In this document: one piece after another, positions 1 to 5,811 of the stretch
How positions within the stretch are numbered: the first letter of the stretch is position 1
Layout: each line of letters opens with the position of its first letter
Assembly: GCA_947499755.1 (NCBI GenBank)
Contig: CANMPU010000076.1
Coordinates: forward strand, 1 to 5,842
Direction of reading: 5' to 3'
DNA from: Betaproteobacteria bacterium
GTDB taxonomy: Bacteria; Pseudomonadota; Gammaproteobacteria; Burkholderiales; CANMPU01
Length of the DNA stretch: 5,842 nucleotides
Translations under genes and position numbers: made by a program
The notes under the pieces: model-generated
What the model was told of the DNA's origin: nothing
The model's input: only the letters and a program-made list of their open reading frames with translations
The model's database searches: none

Positions 1-1
1 A

Positions 2-169
2 GAGGACGAGAAAACAGACATAGGCTGGGGCCATCAAATACGTTCCTACGTCTTAGATCAATCGCGCATTAAAGACCTGCGCACTAACGTAGAGATTGGC
101 AACACACAAGCGGTATTAAATGGCGACCTAGACGCATTCATTAGTGCAAGTCTAAAAAAAGGAATTTGA
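2..169 (+). CDS. prfB: Peptide chain release factor 2, C-terminal end (partial)
   Basis: This is the last 55 codons of an open frame entering from the left edge and ending with TGA at 167-169. The translation contains [20 protein letters not shown] followed by [21 protein letters not shown], the conserved C-terminal tail of bacterial RF2. RF2 recognises UGA and UAA stop codons and triggers peptide release on the ribosome. The recognition loop, the GGQ motif and the programmed frameshift site all lie upstream, outside the window, so their integrity cannot be judged. RF1 shares the general fold, but this tail resembles RF2 more, and the lysS gene starting 16 nt later matches the common prfB-lysS pairing. 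The wording of the tail ([21 protein letters not shown]) is what I recall from betaproteobacterial RF2. Confidence 0.95.
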   Translation, partial: EDEKTDIGWGHQIRSYVLDQSRIKDLRTNVEIGNTQAVLNGDLDAFISASLKKGI

Positions 170-173
170 ATTC

Positions 174-179
174 TAAGGA
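174..179 (+). promoter_or_regulatory. Ribosome-binding site of lysS
   Basis: TAAGGA lies 6 nt before the ATG at 186. It falls in the 16-nt gap after prfB and supports the ATG at 186 as the lysS start. No separate promoter is visible in the gap, so lysS is probably transcribed together with prfB. Confidence 0.7.
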
Positions 180-185
180 CACAAT

Positions 186-1694
186 ATGAGTAATGACATT
201 AACCCTCCAGCAGTGGATACCAACCAGATTATTGAAGAACGCAGAGCAAAACTGAAAGCGCTGCGCGAAAACGGTAACGCCTTTCCCAATGATTTTTCTC
301 GTACACATCTTGCAGATAATTTGTCAGAAAAATACGACAGCAGCACAAAGGAGCAGCTAGAGGAAAAATCGGTAAAGGTTAGGGTTGCCGGTAGGCTCAT
401 GTTGAAGCGTGTAATGGGTAAAGCAAGCTTTGCGACCATACAAGACATGTCCGCTCGCATACAATTATTCATTAGTACTGATCATTCTGGCGAGGTAACG
501 CATCAAGCTTTCAAGCACTACGATTTAGGCGACATTTTGGGTGCCGTCGGTGTTTTGTTCAAGACGAATACGGGTGAGCTCTCGGTGCGCGTGTCCGAGT
601 TGCGTTTACTAACGAAGTCGCTACGACCACTACCCGAAAAGTTTCATGGCCTTACTGACCAAGAGCAAAAATATCGCCAACGCTATGTGGACCTAATGAC
701 TAACGAAGAAACACAACTCACCTTCGTATTACGCTCGCGAATAATTCAGGCGATCCGCCTTTTTTTGGTAAGTCGTCGATTTTTAGAAGTGGAAACGCCT
801 ATGATGCATCGTATACCTGGCGGTGCGGCAGCGCGGCCGTTTGTAACCCACCACAACGCCTTAGATATGACGCTCTATCTTAGAGTAGCGCCGGAGCTTT
901 ACCTGAAAAGATTAGTCGTAGGGGGGTTTGAAAAAGTTTTTGAAATCAATCGCAATTTTCGCAACGAAGGAATGTCAACACGGCACAACCCTGAATTCAC
1001 GATGCTGGAATTCTACGCCGCGTATACCGACTATCTCTGGCTAATGACGTTTACGGAATTAATGTTTAAGAAAGTGACACTGACAGTATTTGGAACTACT
1101 CGCATTGATTACCAAGGTCAGGAAATTGATTTTGCAAAACCGTTTACAAGACTAACCATCACGGATGCACTGCTTAAATATCACGCTGGTTTAAGCGAAC
1201 CCATGTTGCATGATCGCGAGTTTTTAATTACCAGAATGAAAGAGCTCGGCATTACACATAAACCCAACGATGGTCTGGGTACGCTGCAACTCAAATTGTT
1301 CGAAGAAACTGTTGAAAGTCAGCTATTTCAACCAACCTTTATTACCCATTATCCGGCGGAAGTCTCGCCGCTCGCGCGTAGAAATGACGAAGTACCTTCT
1401 GTAACCGATAGATTCGAACTTTTTATTGCTGGCCGTGAAATTGCCAATGGTTTTTCTGAACTAAATGACCCAGAAGACCAAGCACAACGTTTTGCTGAGC
1501 AGGTCATGCAAAAAGATGCTGGGGATGCCGAGGCGATGCATTATGACGCCGACTATATTCGTGCATTGGAGTATGGATTACCGCCAACAGCTGGCGAAGG
1601 TATAGGCATCGATAGACTTGTCATGCTACTCACCGACAGCACCAGCATTCGAGATGTCATCTTGTTTCCACACCTGCGAGATGAGCAAGCATAA
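186..1694 (+). CDS. lysS: Lysyl-tRNA synthetase, class II
   Basis: A 502-residue class II lysyl-tRNA synthetase, which activates lysine with ATP and charges tRNA-Lys in the cytoplasm. The length is normal for bacterial LysS (about 500). An N-terminal helical stretch is followed by an OB-fold anticodon-binding domain (about residues 65-150, with [10 protein letters not shown] and RIQLF). The catalytic domain follows. Motif 1 is near 198-207 ([10 protein letters not shown]). Motif 2 is near 251-277, with [11 protein letters not shown] and [12 protein letters not shown]. Motif 3 is near 470-482, with GIGIDR and the class-defining Arg477. The lysine-pocket segment [14 protein letters not shown] is at about 415-428, and [12 protein letters not shown] is near 390. 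All core motifs appear intact, with no frameshift. The ATG is supported by TAAGGA 6 nt upstream. The EF-P lysyltransferase EpmA (PoxA) is excluded because it lacks the anticodon-binding domain. Confidence 0.98.
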   Translation: MSNDINPPAVDTNQIIEERRAKLKALRENGNAFPNDFSRTHLADNLSEKYDSSTKEQLEEKSVKVRVAGRLMLKRVMGKASFATIQDMSARIQLFISTDHSGEVTHQAFKHYDLGDILGAVGVLFKTNTGELSVRVSELRLLTKSLRPLPEKFHGLTDQEQKYRQRYVDLMTNEETQLTFVLRSRIIQAIRLFLVSRRFLEVETPMMHRIPGGAAARPFVTHHNALDMTLYLRVAPELYLKRLVVGGFEKVFEINRNFRNEGMSTRHNPEFTMLEFYAAYTDYLWLMTFTELMFKKVTLTVFGTTRIDYQGQEIDFAKPFTRLTITDALLKYHAGLSEPMLHDREFLITRMKELGITHKPNDGLGTLQLKLFEETVESQLFQPTFITHYPAEVSPLARRNDEVPSVTDRFELFIAGREIANGFSELNDPEDQAQRFAEQVMQKDAGDAEAMHYDADYIRALEYGLPPTAGEGIGIDRLVMLLTDSTSIRDVILFPHLRDEQA

Positions 1695-1765
1695 ATAATA
1701 TTGCCGTTAGAAGGGCTGTCAACCCCCGTGCTCTCATTGACGTTAAGTAAAGTATTAATTCGATC

Positions 1766-1770
1766 GGAGA
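1766..1770 (+). promoter_or_regulatory. Ribosome-binding site that decides the start at 1776
   Basis: GGAGA sits 5 nt before the ATG at 1776. A longer in-frame TTG start exists at 1701, only 6 nt after the lysS stop. It has no Shine-Dalgarno sequence and would place 25 residues before the lysine-containing N-terminus and membrane anchor. The 1776 start is therefore preferred. Confidence 0.7.
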
Positions 1771-1775
1771 ACAGC

Positions 1776-2447
1776 ATGGCCAAGAAATCAGAAAACACCA
1801 GCGCGCAATTTACCGTCGCATTGTTATCAGTCATTGCATTTTGCAGCATTGGCATTGCTGTGACTGCCGGGTATATCTCAATATCCTTTGCAAAGGATAG
1901 CAGACCAACGATTAATTTGGCGCTAGCGGACGCAAGTAATCCGAAATCGGCGAATCCACCAGCTACGTCGGTGGCGCCTGATCAACAAGTAACGCCAGTT
2001 AAAAAATCACTCACAACAAAAAAGAAACCGCAAAAGAAAACAATTGTTAAAAAAACAGACGACAGCGAAGTTGCGTCAGAGGATTCTACGAAGGAAACTG
2101 AAACAATAGCACTGTGCGTAAATTGTGGCGTCGTTGATTCCGTTCGCGTGATAGAAAAAGAACGTGAAGCGTCGGGCTTAGGCGCAGTCGCGGGCGGTAT
2201 TGTCGGTGCGCTACTCGGTAATCAAGTTGGTCGAGGATCGGGGCGTAAAATTGCCACCGTTGCCGGCGCTGCCGGTGGCGCTTACGCTGGACATCAAGTT
2301 GAGAAAAATGTGCGCACGTCGCAAGTCTACGAGATCAATGTACGCATGGACGACGGATCATTGCATACATTCACAGAAGACAAAGATTCCGGATTTAGGG
2401 CTGGAGAAAAAGTGAAAGTAGAAAATGGCATTGTCGTCAGAAATTGA
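1776..2447 (+). CDS. Membrane-anchored glycine-zipper (2TM) domain protein
   Basis: A 223-residue envelope protein of unknown specific role. The N-terminus (MAKKSENTSAQ) leads into a hydrophobic segment at about 12-39, best read as an uncleaved membrane anchor, or a signal peptide with a possible SFA cut near 39. Cys23 does not make a proper lipobox because Phe precedes it. A low-complexity, lysine-rich linker follows (about 40-110, dense KK/KKK around 76-93), then a CVNCG pair (Cys114, Cys117). A glycine-zipper block spans about 134-176 (GLGAVAGGIVGALLGNQVG, then VAGAAGGAYAGHQVEK), resembling the Rick_17kDa_Anti/SlyB-type 2TM domain. The tail (about 184-223) looks beta-rich and includes RMDDGSLHTF and GEKVKVENGIVV. 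In this family the zipper is thought to pack against membranes and the proteins to support envelope integrity; that role is inferred here. It lies 81 nt after lysS and converges on bamD. Family assignment is secure, function is not. Confidence 0.85.
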   Translation: MAKKSENTSAQFTVALLSVIAFCSIGIAVTAGYISISFAKDSRPTINLALADASNPKSANPPATSVAPDQQVTPVKKSLTTKKKPQKKTIVKKTDDSEVASEDSTKETETIALCVNCGVVDSVRVIEKEREASGLGAVAGGIVGALLGNQVGRGSGRKIATVAGAAGGAYAGHQVEKNVRTSQVYEINVRMDDGSLHTFTEDKDSGFRAGEKVKVENGIVVRN

Positions 2448-2458
2448 CGCAAGCTACG

Positions 2459-2475
2459 GTCTAGATTGACTAGAC
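2459..2475. terminator. Possible weak bidirectional terminator between convergent genes
   Basis: GTCTAG at 2459-2464 and CTAGAC at 2470-2475 form a perfect 6-bp stem with a 5-nt loop. It lies in the 27-nt gap between the glycine-zipper gene and bamD, with its last base in the bamD stop codon. Position suits a shared terminator, but the stem is only half G/C and no clear T-run follows on either strand. Intrinsic termination is therefore doubtful. Confidence 0.3.
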
Positions 2476-3266
2476 TAATTCCAAAGCCGCCACCAATGTT
2501 TTGCCTTTTTAGCATCCCCAACCAGATATTTGTTATCGGGAAAGTTTTTCTTTAGGACGCGCTCCGCATCATCTCTCAAATCATTCATCCCCAAGGCATC
2601 GTAGGCCTTGACCATGAGTAATAGCGCTTCTTCATTTGCGGGCGCTTGCGGATAGTTGACTAAAGTGTATTGCGCACGATTTATCGCGGCAACATAGGCA
2701 CCGCGTTTTAAGTAGTAGCGTGCGACATAGACCTCGTGCGATGCGAGGGCGTTAACCAAATAATTCATGCGTGCCGTGGCGTCGGGTGCGTATTTGCTGT
2801 TTGGATATCGGCGAATGAGCTCTTTAAATGATTCAAACGCTTCGACCGCAGCCTTTGGGTCTCTCTCAGTAAGGTCTTGGCCGCTAAACTTCCTTAACAA
2901 TCCTAAATCATCATTAAAATTTGCCAATCCTTTTAAATAATAGGCGTAGTCAACAGCGGGATGATTGGGATGTAATTTTATGAAACGATCACAAGCGGCA
3001 ATCGCGGATACAGGTTCGCCCCTCTTATAATAGGCATACGCAACTTCCAATTGGGACTGTTGTGCGTAACGCCCGTAAGGGTAACGCGATTCTAATATTT
3101 CAAAATACTTAATCGCAGTGTCAAAGTTATTTGAGTCTAACTGACTCTTGGCTTCAGAATAAAGTTTGCTGACTGACCAACCTTTGGTCTCATCAGCAGT
3201 ACCTTTGGGGAGTAAACTACACCCAGCCACCAAAATGATATAGATTAAAGCTAAACTACGTTTCAT
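2475..3266 (-). CDS. bamD: Outer-membrane assembly lipoprotein BamD (ComL/YfiO)
   Basis: A 263-residue lipoprotein subunit of the BAM complex, which folds beta-barrel proteins into the outer membrane together with BamA. The chosen ATG (3266-3264, minus strand) gives a compact signal peptide starting MKRSLALIYI and a clear lipobox, LVAG before Cys16. Ser follows the cysteine, with no Asp at +2, consistent with outer-membrane sorting. The mature part is all-helical with tetratricopeptide-like repeats: about 34-66 (SEAKSQLDSNNFDTAIKYF), 70-103 (LEVAYAYYKRGEPVSAI), 107-155 and 175-240. RYPYGRYAQQSQLEVAYAYY is typical of BamD. Length is near the family norm (about 245-270). A TTG four codons upstream is also in frame, but it overlaps the Shine-Dalgarno GAGG, so it is rejected. 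bamD is divergent from rluD, an arrangement I also recall from E. coli. The protein appears complete. Confidence 0.96.
   Translation of the reverse strand: MKRSLALIYIILVAGCSLLPKGTADETKGWSVSKLYSEAKSQLDSNNFDTAIKYFEILESRYPYGRYAQQSQLEVAYAYYKRGEPVSAIAACDRFIKLHPNHPAVDYAYYLKGLANFNDDLGLLRKFSGQDLTERDPKAAVEAFESFKELIRRYPNSKYAPDATARMNYLVNALASHEVYVARYYLKRGAYVAAINRAQYTLVNYPQAPANEEALLLMVKAYDALGMNDLRDDAERVLKKNFPDNKYLVGDAKKAKHWWRLWN
3236..3244 (+). promoter_or_regulatory. Possible extended -10 for rluD inside bamD
   Basis: TGATATAGA fits an extended -10 (TGn followed by TATAGA, 4 of 6 to consensus) on the plus strand. It would start transcription near 3251, shortly before rluD. It lies in the bamD signal-peptide codons. 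The -35 region (around 3216) is not recognisable. In AT-rich sequence this can occur by chance, so it is only a candidate. Confidence 0.2.
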
Positions 3267-4239
3267 GGAAAACCTCAAAGTTAATTGTACGGATTATACC
3301 CCACTGTTGCAGGAGGGTAAGCTTAACCGTTACACCATCCCACAAGAATATTCCGGCTTCCGCTTGGACCAAACCTTGCAGCGCATGTTTCCCCTATATT
3401 CCCGTAGTATCCTGCAAAAATGGATCCGTGAATTTCGCGTTACGGTGGAAAAACAGCTGGCAACCCCGAAACAAAAAGTTTGGGGCGGAGAATTAATCGA
3501 AATTCTACCTGCTGCGTCGACCGAAACGAATGCGCAAGCGGAGGCGATCGCGCTGCATATCGTCTATGAGGACGAAGACATCTTGGTGATTAATAAGCCA
3601 GTAGGCCTTGTGGTTCACCCTGGCAACGGGAATCGTGCGGGAACTCTTTTAAACGCGTTGTTAAATTATTTGCCAAATTCCGGTGCACTACCGAGAGCTG
3701 GTATCGTTCATCGCCTTGACAAAGATACTAGTGGTTTGCTTGTCGTGGCAAAAACGTTAGTAGCGCATACTAATCTAATTCGTCAATTTCAAAGTAGAAC
3801 CATAAAGCGGGAGTATCTTGCGCTCGTACATGGCACACCCCCAGCTAGCGGCTCGATAGAGGCACCGATCGGACGACATCCGATTAATCGTATCAAAATG
3901 GCAGTTACCGACAAAGGTAAGCCCGCACGCACGCATTACAACGCCGAGGAGTATTTGCATGGATTTACCTTATTGCGCTGCAATTTGGAAAGTGGCAGAA
4001 CACATCAGATAAGAGTCCATATGCAGTCCATTGGTTATCCCATCGTGGGTGATCGAACTTATAGTGCCAGTAAAATTAACAATAAGCGTTCGCTGGCTGC
4101 AAGCAACTTTCAGAGGCAAGCCTTGCATGCGACAAAATTAGAGTTAAGTCACCCGTCGTCTAATGAACACCTTATATGGCATGCGGAACTGCCAACAGAC
4201 ATCTCCGACCTCCTCACTGCCCTGAGAAAAACAATATAA
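3265..4239 (+). CDS. rluD: 23S rRNA pseudouridine synthase RluD
   Basis: RluA-family pseudouridine synthase, best matched to RluD, which modifies U1911, U1915 and U1917 (E. coli numbering) in helix 69 of 23S rRNA. An N-terminal S4 RNA-binding domain spans about 32-85 (FRLDQTLQRMFPLYSRS). The catalytic domain follows, with YEDEDILVINKPVGLVVHPG near 101-120. The HRLDKDTSG motif at 149-157 carries catalytic Asp152. Later conserved parts include RTIKREYLALVHG (178-190), GRTHQIRVHM (244-253) and RQALHAT (284-290). The start is uncertain. The ATG at 3265 gives 324 residues, overlaps the bamD start codon and has no Shine-Dalgarno sequence. The in-frame TTG at 3307 (codon 15) lines up with the E. coli RluD start as I recall it. 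Function is secure because the uncertain part precedes the S4 domain. RluA and RluC are alternatives, but the bamD/pgeF neighbours favour RluD. Confidence 0.93.
   Translation: MENLKVNCTDYTPLLQEGKLNRYTIPQEYSGFRLDQTLQRMFPLYSRSILQKWIREFRVTVEKQLATPKQKVWGGELIEILPAASTETNAQAEAIALHIVYEDEDILVINKPVGLVVHPGNGNRAGTLLNALLNYLPNSGALPRAGIVHRLDKDTSGLLVVAKTLVAHTNLIRQFQSRTIKREYLALVHGTPPASGSIEAPIGRHPINRIKMAVTDKGKPARTHYNAEEYLHGFTLLRCNLESGRTHQIRVHMQSIGYPIVGDRTYSASKINNKRSLAASNFQRQALHATKLELSHPSSNEHLIWHAELPTDISDLLTALRKTI
3273..3276 (-). promoter_or_regulatory. Ribosome-binding site of bamD
   Basis: On the minus strand GAGG lies 6 nt before the ATG whose first base is at 3266. This fixes the bamD start at the codon that opens MKRSLAL and argues against the TTG at 3278, which overlaps this site. 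Confidence 0.7.
3293..3321 (-). promoter_or_regulatory. Predicted sigma70-type promoter of bamD
   Basis: The minus strand reads TATAAT at 3298-3293, a perfect -10 hexamer. The -35 is weak: CTTACC at 3321-3316 with a 17-bp spacer, or TTACCC at 3320-3315 with 16 bp, each matching 3 of 6 consensus positions. Transcription would start near 3286, giving a leader of about 20 nt that carries the GAGG ribosome-binding site. The element lies inside the 5' part of the longest rluD reading frame. Confidence 0.55.
3311..3317 (+). promoter_or_regulatory. Strong Shine-Dalgarno-like AGGAGGG near the rluD 5' end
   Basis: AGGAGGG is a near-perfect anti-16S match, yet no ATG, GTG or TTG follows at useful spacing. 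The in-frame codons there are CTT (3322) and AAC (3325). It lies just after the candidate TTG start at 3307, where it encodes Gln-Glu-Gly. It may be coincidental or overlap bamD promoter DNA. I record it because it bears on the uncertain rluD start. Confidence 0.25.
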
Positions 4240-4240
4240 T
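4235..4240 (+). promoter_or_regulatory. Perfect -10 hexamer just before pgeF
   Basis: TATAAT spans the rluD stop codon (TAA at 4237-4239) and ends 9 nt before the pgeF ATG. A start site about 7 nt downstream would give a near-leaderless pgeF transcript. No good -35 is seen: TCCTCA at 4211-4216, 18-bp spacer, matches 3 of 6. The AT-rich setting makes a chance match quite possible. Confidence 0.25.
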
Positions 4241-4249
4241 TTTTATAGT

Positions 4250-5005
4250 ATGGAGCCATTTCCTAGCAGTTGGATCATTCCAGACTGGCCAGCGCCAGCC
4301 AATGTCAAAGCATTTATTACAACGCGAATCGGCGGATTAAGCACGGGAGATTACGCGGAATTTAATTTGGCGAATCACGTAGGGGACAATGCAGCACATG
4401 TTGCAGGAAATCGCGCATTCCTGAGAAACTTCTTGCCGAGCGAACCGAAATGGTTGAATCAGATCCATGGAAATTCTGTTGTTATTGCCGACGATATAGA
4501 CCACCCCGTAACGGCCGACGCGGCATTTACGCGCGCTTCTAGTGTCGTTTGCGTTGTCATGACTGCGGATTGTTTGCCCATCTTGTTCTCGGATCGTCGC
4601 GGTCAATGTATTGCGGTGGCACACGCAGGGTGGCGCGGATTAAGAGACGGCGTAATTGAAAACACGGTGAAAAAAATGTCCGTCCCATCTAGCGAGCTAC
4701 TCGCCTACCTCGGCCCGGCGATAGGGCCAAGTATATACCTTGTCGAAAACGACCTTAGGGACACATTCTTGGCTATTGACGAAAACAGCAGAATCGCGTT
4801 TACTTCTCACCCTTGCGGCAAGTGGCACGCAAACCTATACGAGTTGGCCCGTCTACAACTCTTAAAGATAGGGGTAAATAATATTACCGGTGGCGATTTC
4901 TGTACCTTCCGCGATCCCACTCGTTTCTATTCGTATAGACGTGATCATACTACCGGTAGGGAGGCGACCATGATCTGGCGCTGCGATGGTCGTGAGCTAA
5001 ACTAA
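4250..5005 (+). CDS. pgeF: Peptidoglycan editing factor PgeF (YfiH / laccase-domain protein)
   Basis: A 251-residue YfiH/DUF152 (Cu-oxidase_4) family protein, cytoplasmic with no signal peptide. In E. coli the family member limits misincorporation of L-serine for L-alanine in the peptidoglycan stem peptide. Homologues were also described as polyphenol oxidases and as purine-nucleoside-cleaving enzymes. The metal ligands are visible: His73 in LNQIHGNSV, Cys108 in MTADCLPILF and His125 in AVAHAGWRGL. Other conserved blocks are TTRIGGLS (24-31), LGPAIGPSIY (154-163) and FYSYRRDHTTGREATMIW (226-243). Length and motifs are normal, with no sign of damage. It begins 10 nt after rluD, the common rluD-pgeF pairing, so it is probably co-transcribed. 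The ATG has no recognisable Shine-Dalgarno sequence, so translation may be coupled to rluD or start from a very short leader. The annotation as laccase or polyphenol oxidase is historical and may not be the physiological role. Confidence 0.95.
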   Translation: MEPFPSSWIIPDWPAPANVKAFITTRIGGLSTGDYAEFNLANHVGDNAAHVAGNRAFLRNFLPSEPKWLNQIHGNSVVIADDIDHPVTADAAFTRASSVVCVVMTADCLPILFSDRRGQCIAVAHAGWRGLRDGVIENTVKKMSVPSSELLAYLGPAIGPSIYLVENDLRDTFLAIDENSRIAFTSHPCGKWHANLYELARLQLLKIGVNNITGGDFCTFRDPTRFYSYRRDHTTGREATMIWRCDGRELN

Positions 5006-5023
5006 AGACTAACTATTTACCTT

Positions 5024-5028
5024 AAGGA
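5024..5028 (+). promoter_or_regulatory. Ribosome-binding site of the ZIP transporter gene
   Basis: AAGGA lies 6 nt before the ATG at 5035, in the 29-nt gap after pgeF, and supports that start. No promoter is evident in the gap. Confidence 0.65.
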
Positions 5029-5034
5029 TCACCA

Positions 5035-5811
5035 ATGTCTGTAATTGCCTGGATTATTACAACGAGTTTTCTCGGCGGCGTACTGAGCATTCTTTTCGCT
5101 TGGGGGCTTGCAATAAAGGCGACACCATCTCGGATTCCGCTATTTATTAGTTACGCGGTGGGTGCATTACTCGGCGCTGTTTTCTTAGAAATTCTCCCGC
5201 ACGCGTTCGAGGAGACGAACAATATAAAGCAAATGTCCGTGACCATTCTTGCGGGTATTCTGCTATTTTTCTTTCTCGAAAAAATGGTGCTCTGGCGTCA
5301 CTGCCACATAGAGGAATGCGAAGCGCATGATCCGCATAAGCACTCTCACGATCATGGACGTAGCGGGCTACTCATCACGGTAGGCGACACCTTTCATAAT
5401 TTTGTTGATGGCGTGCTGATTGCCACCGCCTTCATGGTAGATATTCATCTTGGAATAATCACATCGATTGCGATCATCGCTCACGAAATTCCTCAAGAGG
5501 TTGGAGATTTCTTAATCTTGTTACACTCGGGATATTCAAAACGTAACGCGTTACTCATAAATCTTGCGTCTAGTGTTGCCACCGTCATCGGTGGTACGCT
5601 TACCTATTTTACGTTGCAATCTATGCAGCACTGGACTACCCCTTTGTTGGGGCTTGCAGCAGCAAGCATGCTTTATGTTTCCGTAGCTGACCTAATTCCA
5701 GGGTTGCATAAACGTCCAGAAATTCATGCGACACTCCAACAATCTACGCTAATTGCTATGGGTATAAGCTCAATCTGGGTTGCCGACTATCTTGTACATC
5801 GATTTATTTAG
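5035..5811 (+). CDS. ZIP-family divalent metal transporter
   Basis: A 258-residue inner-membrane protein of the ZIP (ZRT/IRT-like) family, which moves Zn2+ or related divalent cations (Fe2+, Mn2+, Cd2+) toward the cytoplasm. About eight hydrophobic segments can be traced: roughly 3-25, 34-56, 66-87, 112-134, 137-163, 172-195, 200-222 and 235-254. The metal-site signatures are in place: HNFVDG at 121-126 in TM4 and HEIPQE at 150-155 in TM5. A histidine- and acid-rich loop between TM3 and TM4 (about 89-108, including HDPHKHSHDHG) probably binds metal. The sequence resembles ZIP proteins I recall from betaproteobacteria. The ATG has a good ribosome-binding site. The gene follows pgeF by 29 nt and may be the last of the rluD-pgeF operon. 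Metal specificity cannot be read from sequence. The last eight or so sense codons and the stop lie in an inverted repeat that reaches the window edge, but the C-terminus looks normal. Confidence 0.93.
   Translation: MSVIAWIITTSFLGGVLSILFAWGLAIKATPSRIPLFISYAVGALLGAVFLEILPHAFEETNNIKQMSVTILAGILLFFFLEKMVLWRHCHIEECEAHDPHKHSHDHGRSGLLITVGDTFHNFVDGVLIATAFMVDIHLGIITSIAIIAHEIPQEVGDFLILLHSGYSKRNALLINLASSVATVIGGTLTYFTLQSMQHWTTPLLGLAAASMLYVSVADLIPGLHKRPEIHATLQQSTLIAMGISSIWVADYLVHRFI

Noticed and set aside
173..472. Minus-strand open frame of 99 codons inside the start of lysS
   Set aside because: It lies antisense to strongly conserved LysS sequence, and the translation resembles no family.
1713..1727. 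GGG/CCC hairpin after lysS as a terminator
   Set aside because: Only 3 bp of stem and no following T-run.
1737..1760. TTGACG as a -35 for a promoter before the glycine-zipper gene
   Set aside because: No -10 at 16-18 bp spacing. The nearest TATTAA (1753-1758) gives a 10-bp spacer, which is too short.
1701..1775. Upstream TTG extension of the glycine-zipper gene
   Set aside because: It has no ribosome-binding site and would add 25 residues before the membrane anchor. The ATG at 1776 has GGAGA 5 nt upstream.
1553..1855. Minus-strand open frame of 100 codons across the lysS end and the next gene's start
   Set aside because: It overlaps two supported genes and has no recognisable domain or ribosome-binding site.
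2200..2415. Second plus-strand frame inside the glycine-zipper gene
   Set aside because: Shifted frame of conserved glycine-zipper coding sequence, with no independent start signal.
3267..3278. TTG start for bamD four codons upstream
   Set aside because: It overlaps the GAGG ribosome-binding site. The ATG at 3266 gives a standard lipoprotein signal peptide beginning MKR.
4337..4624. Minus-strand open frame of 95 codons inside pgeF
   Set aside because: Antisense to conserved metal-site codons of pgeF. The translation has no family features.
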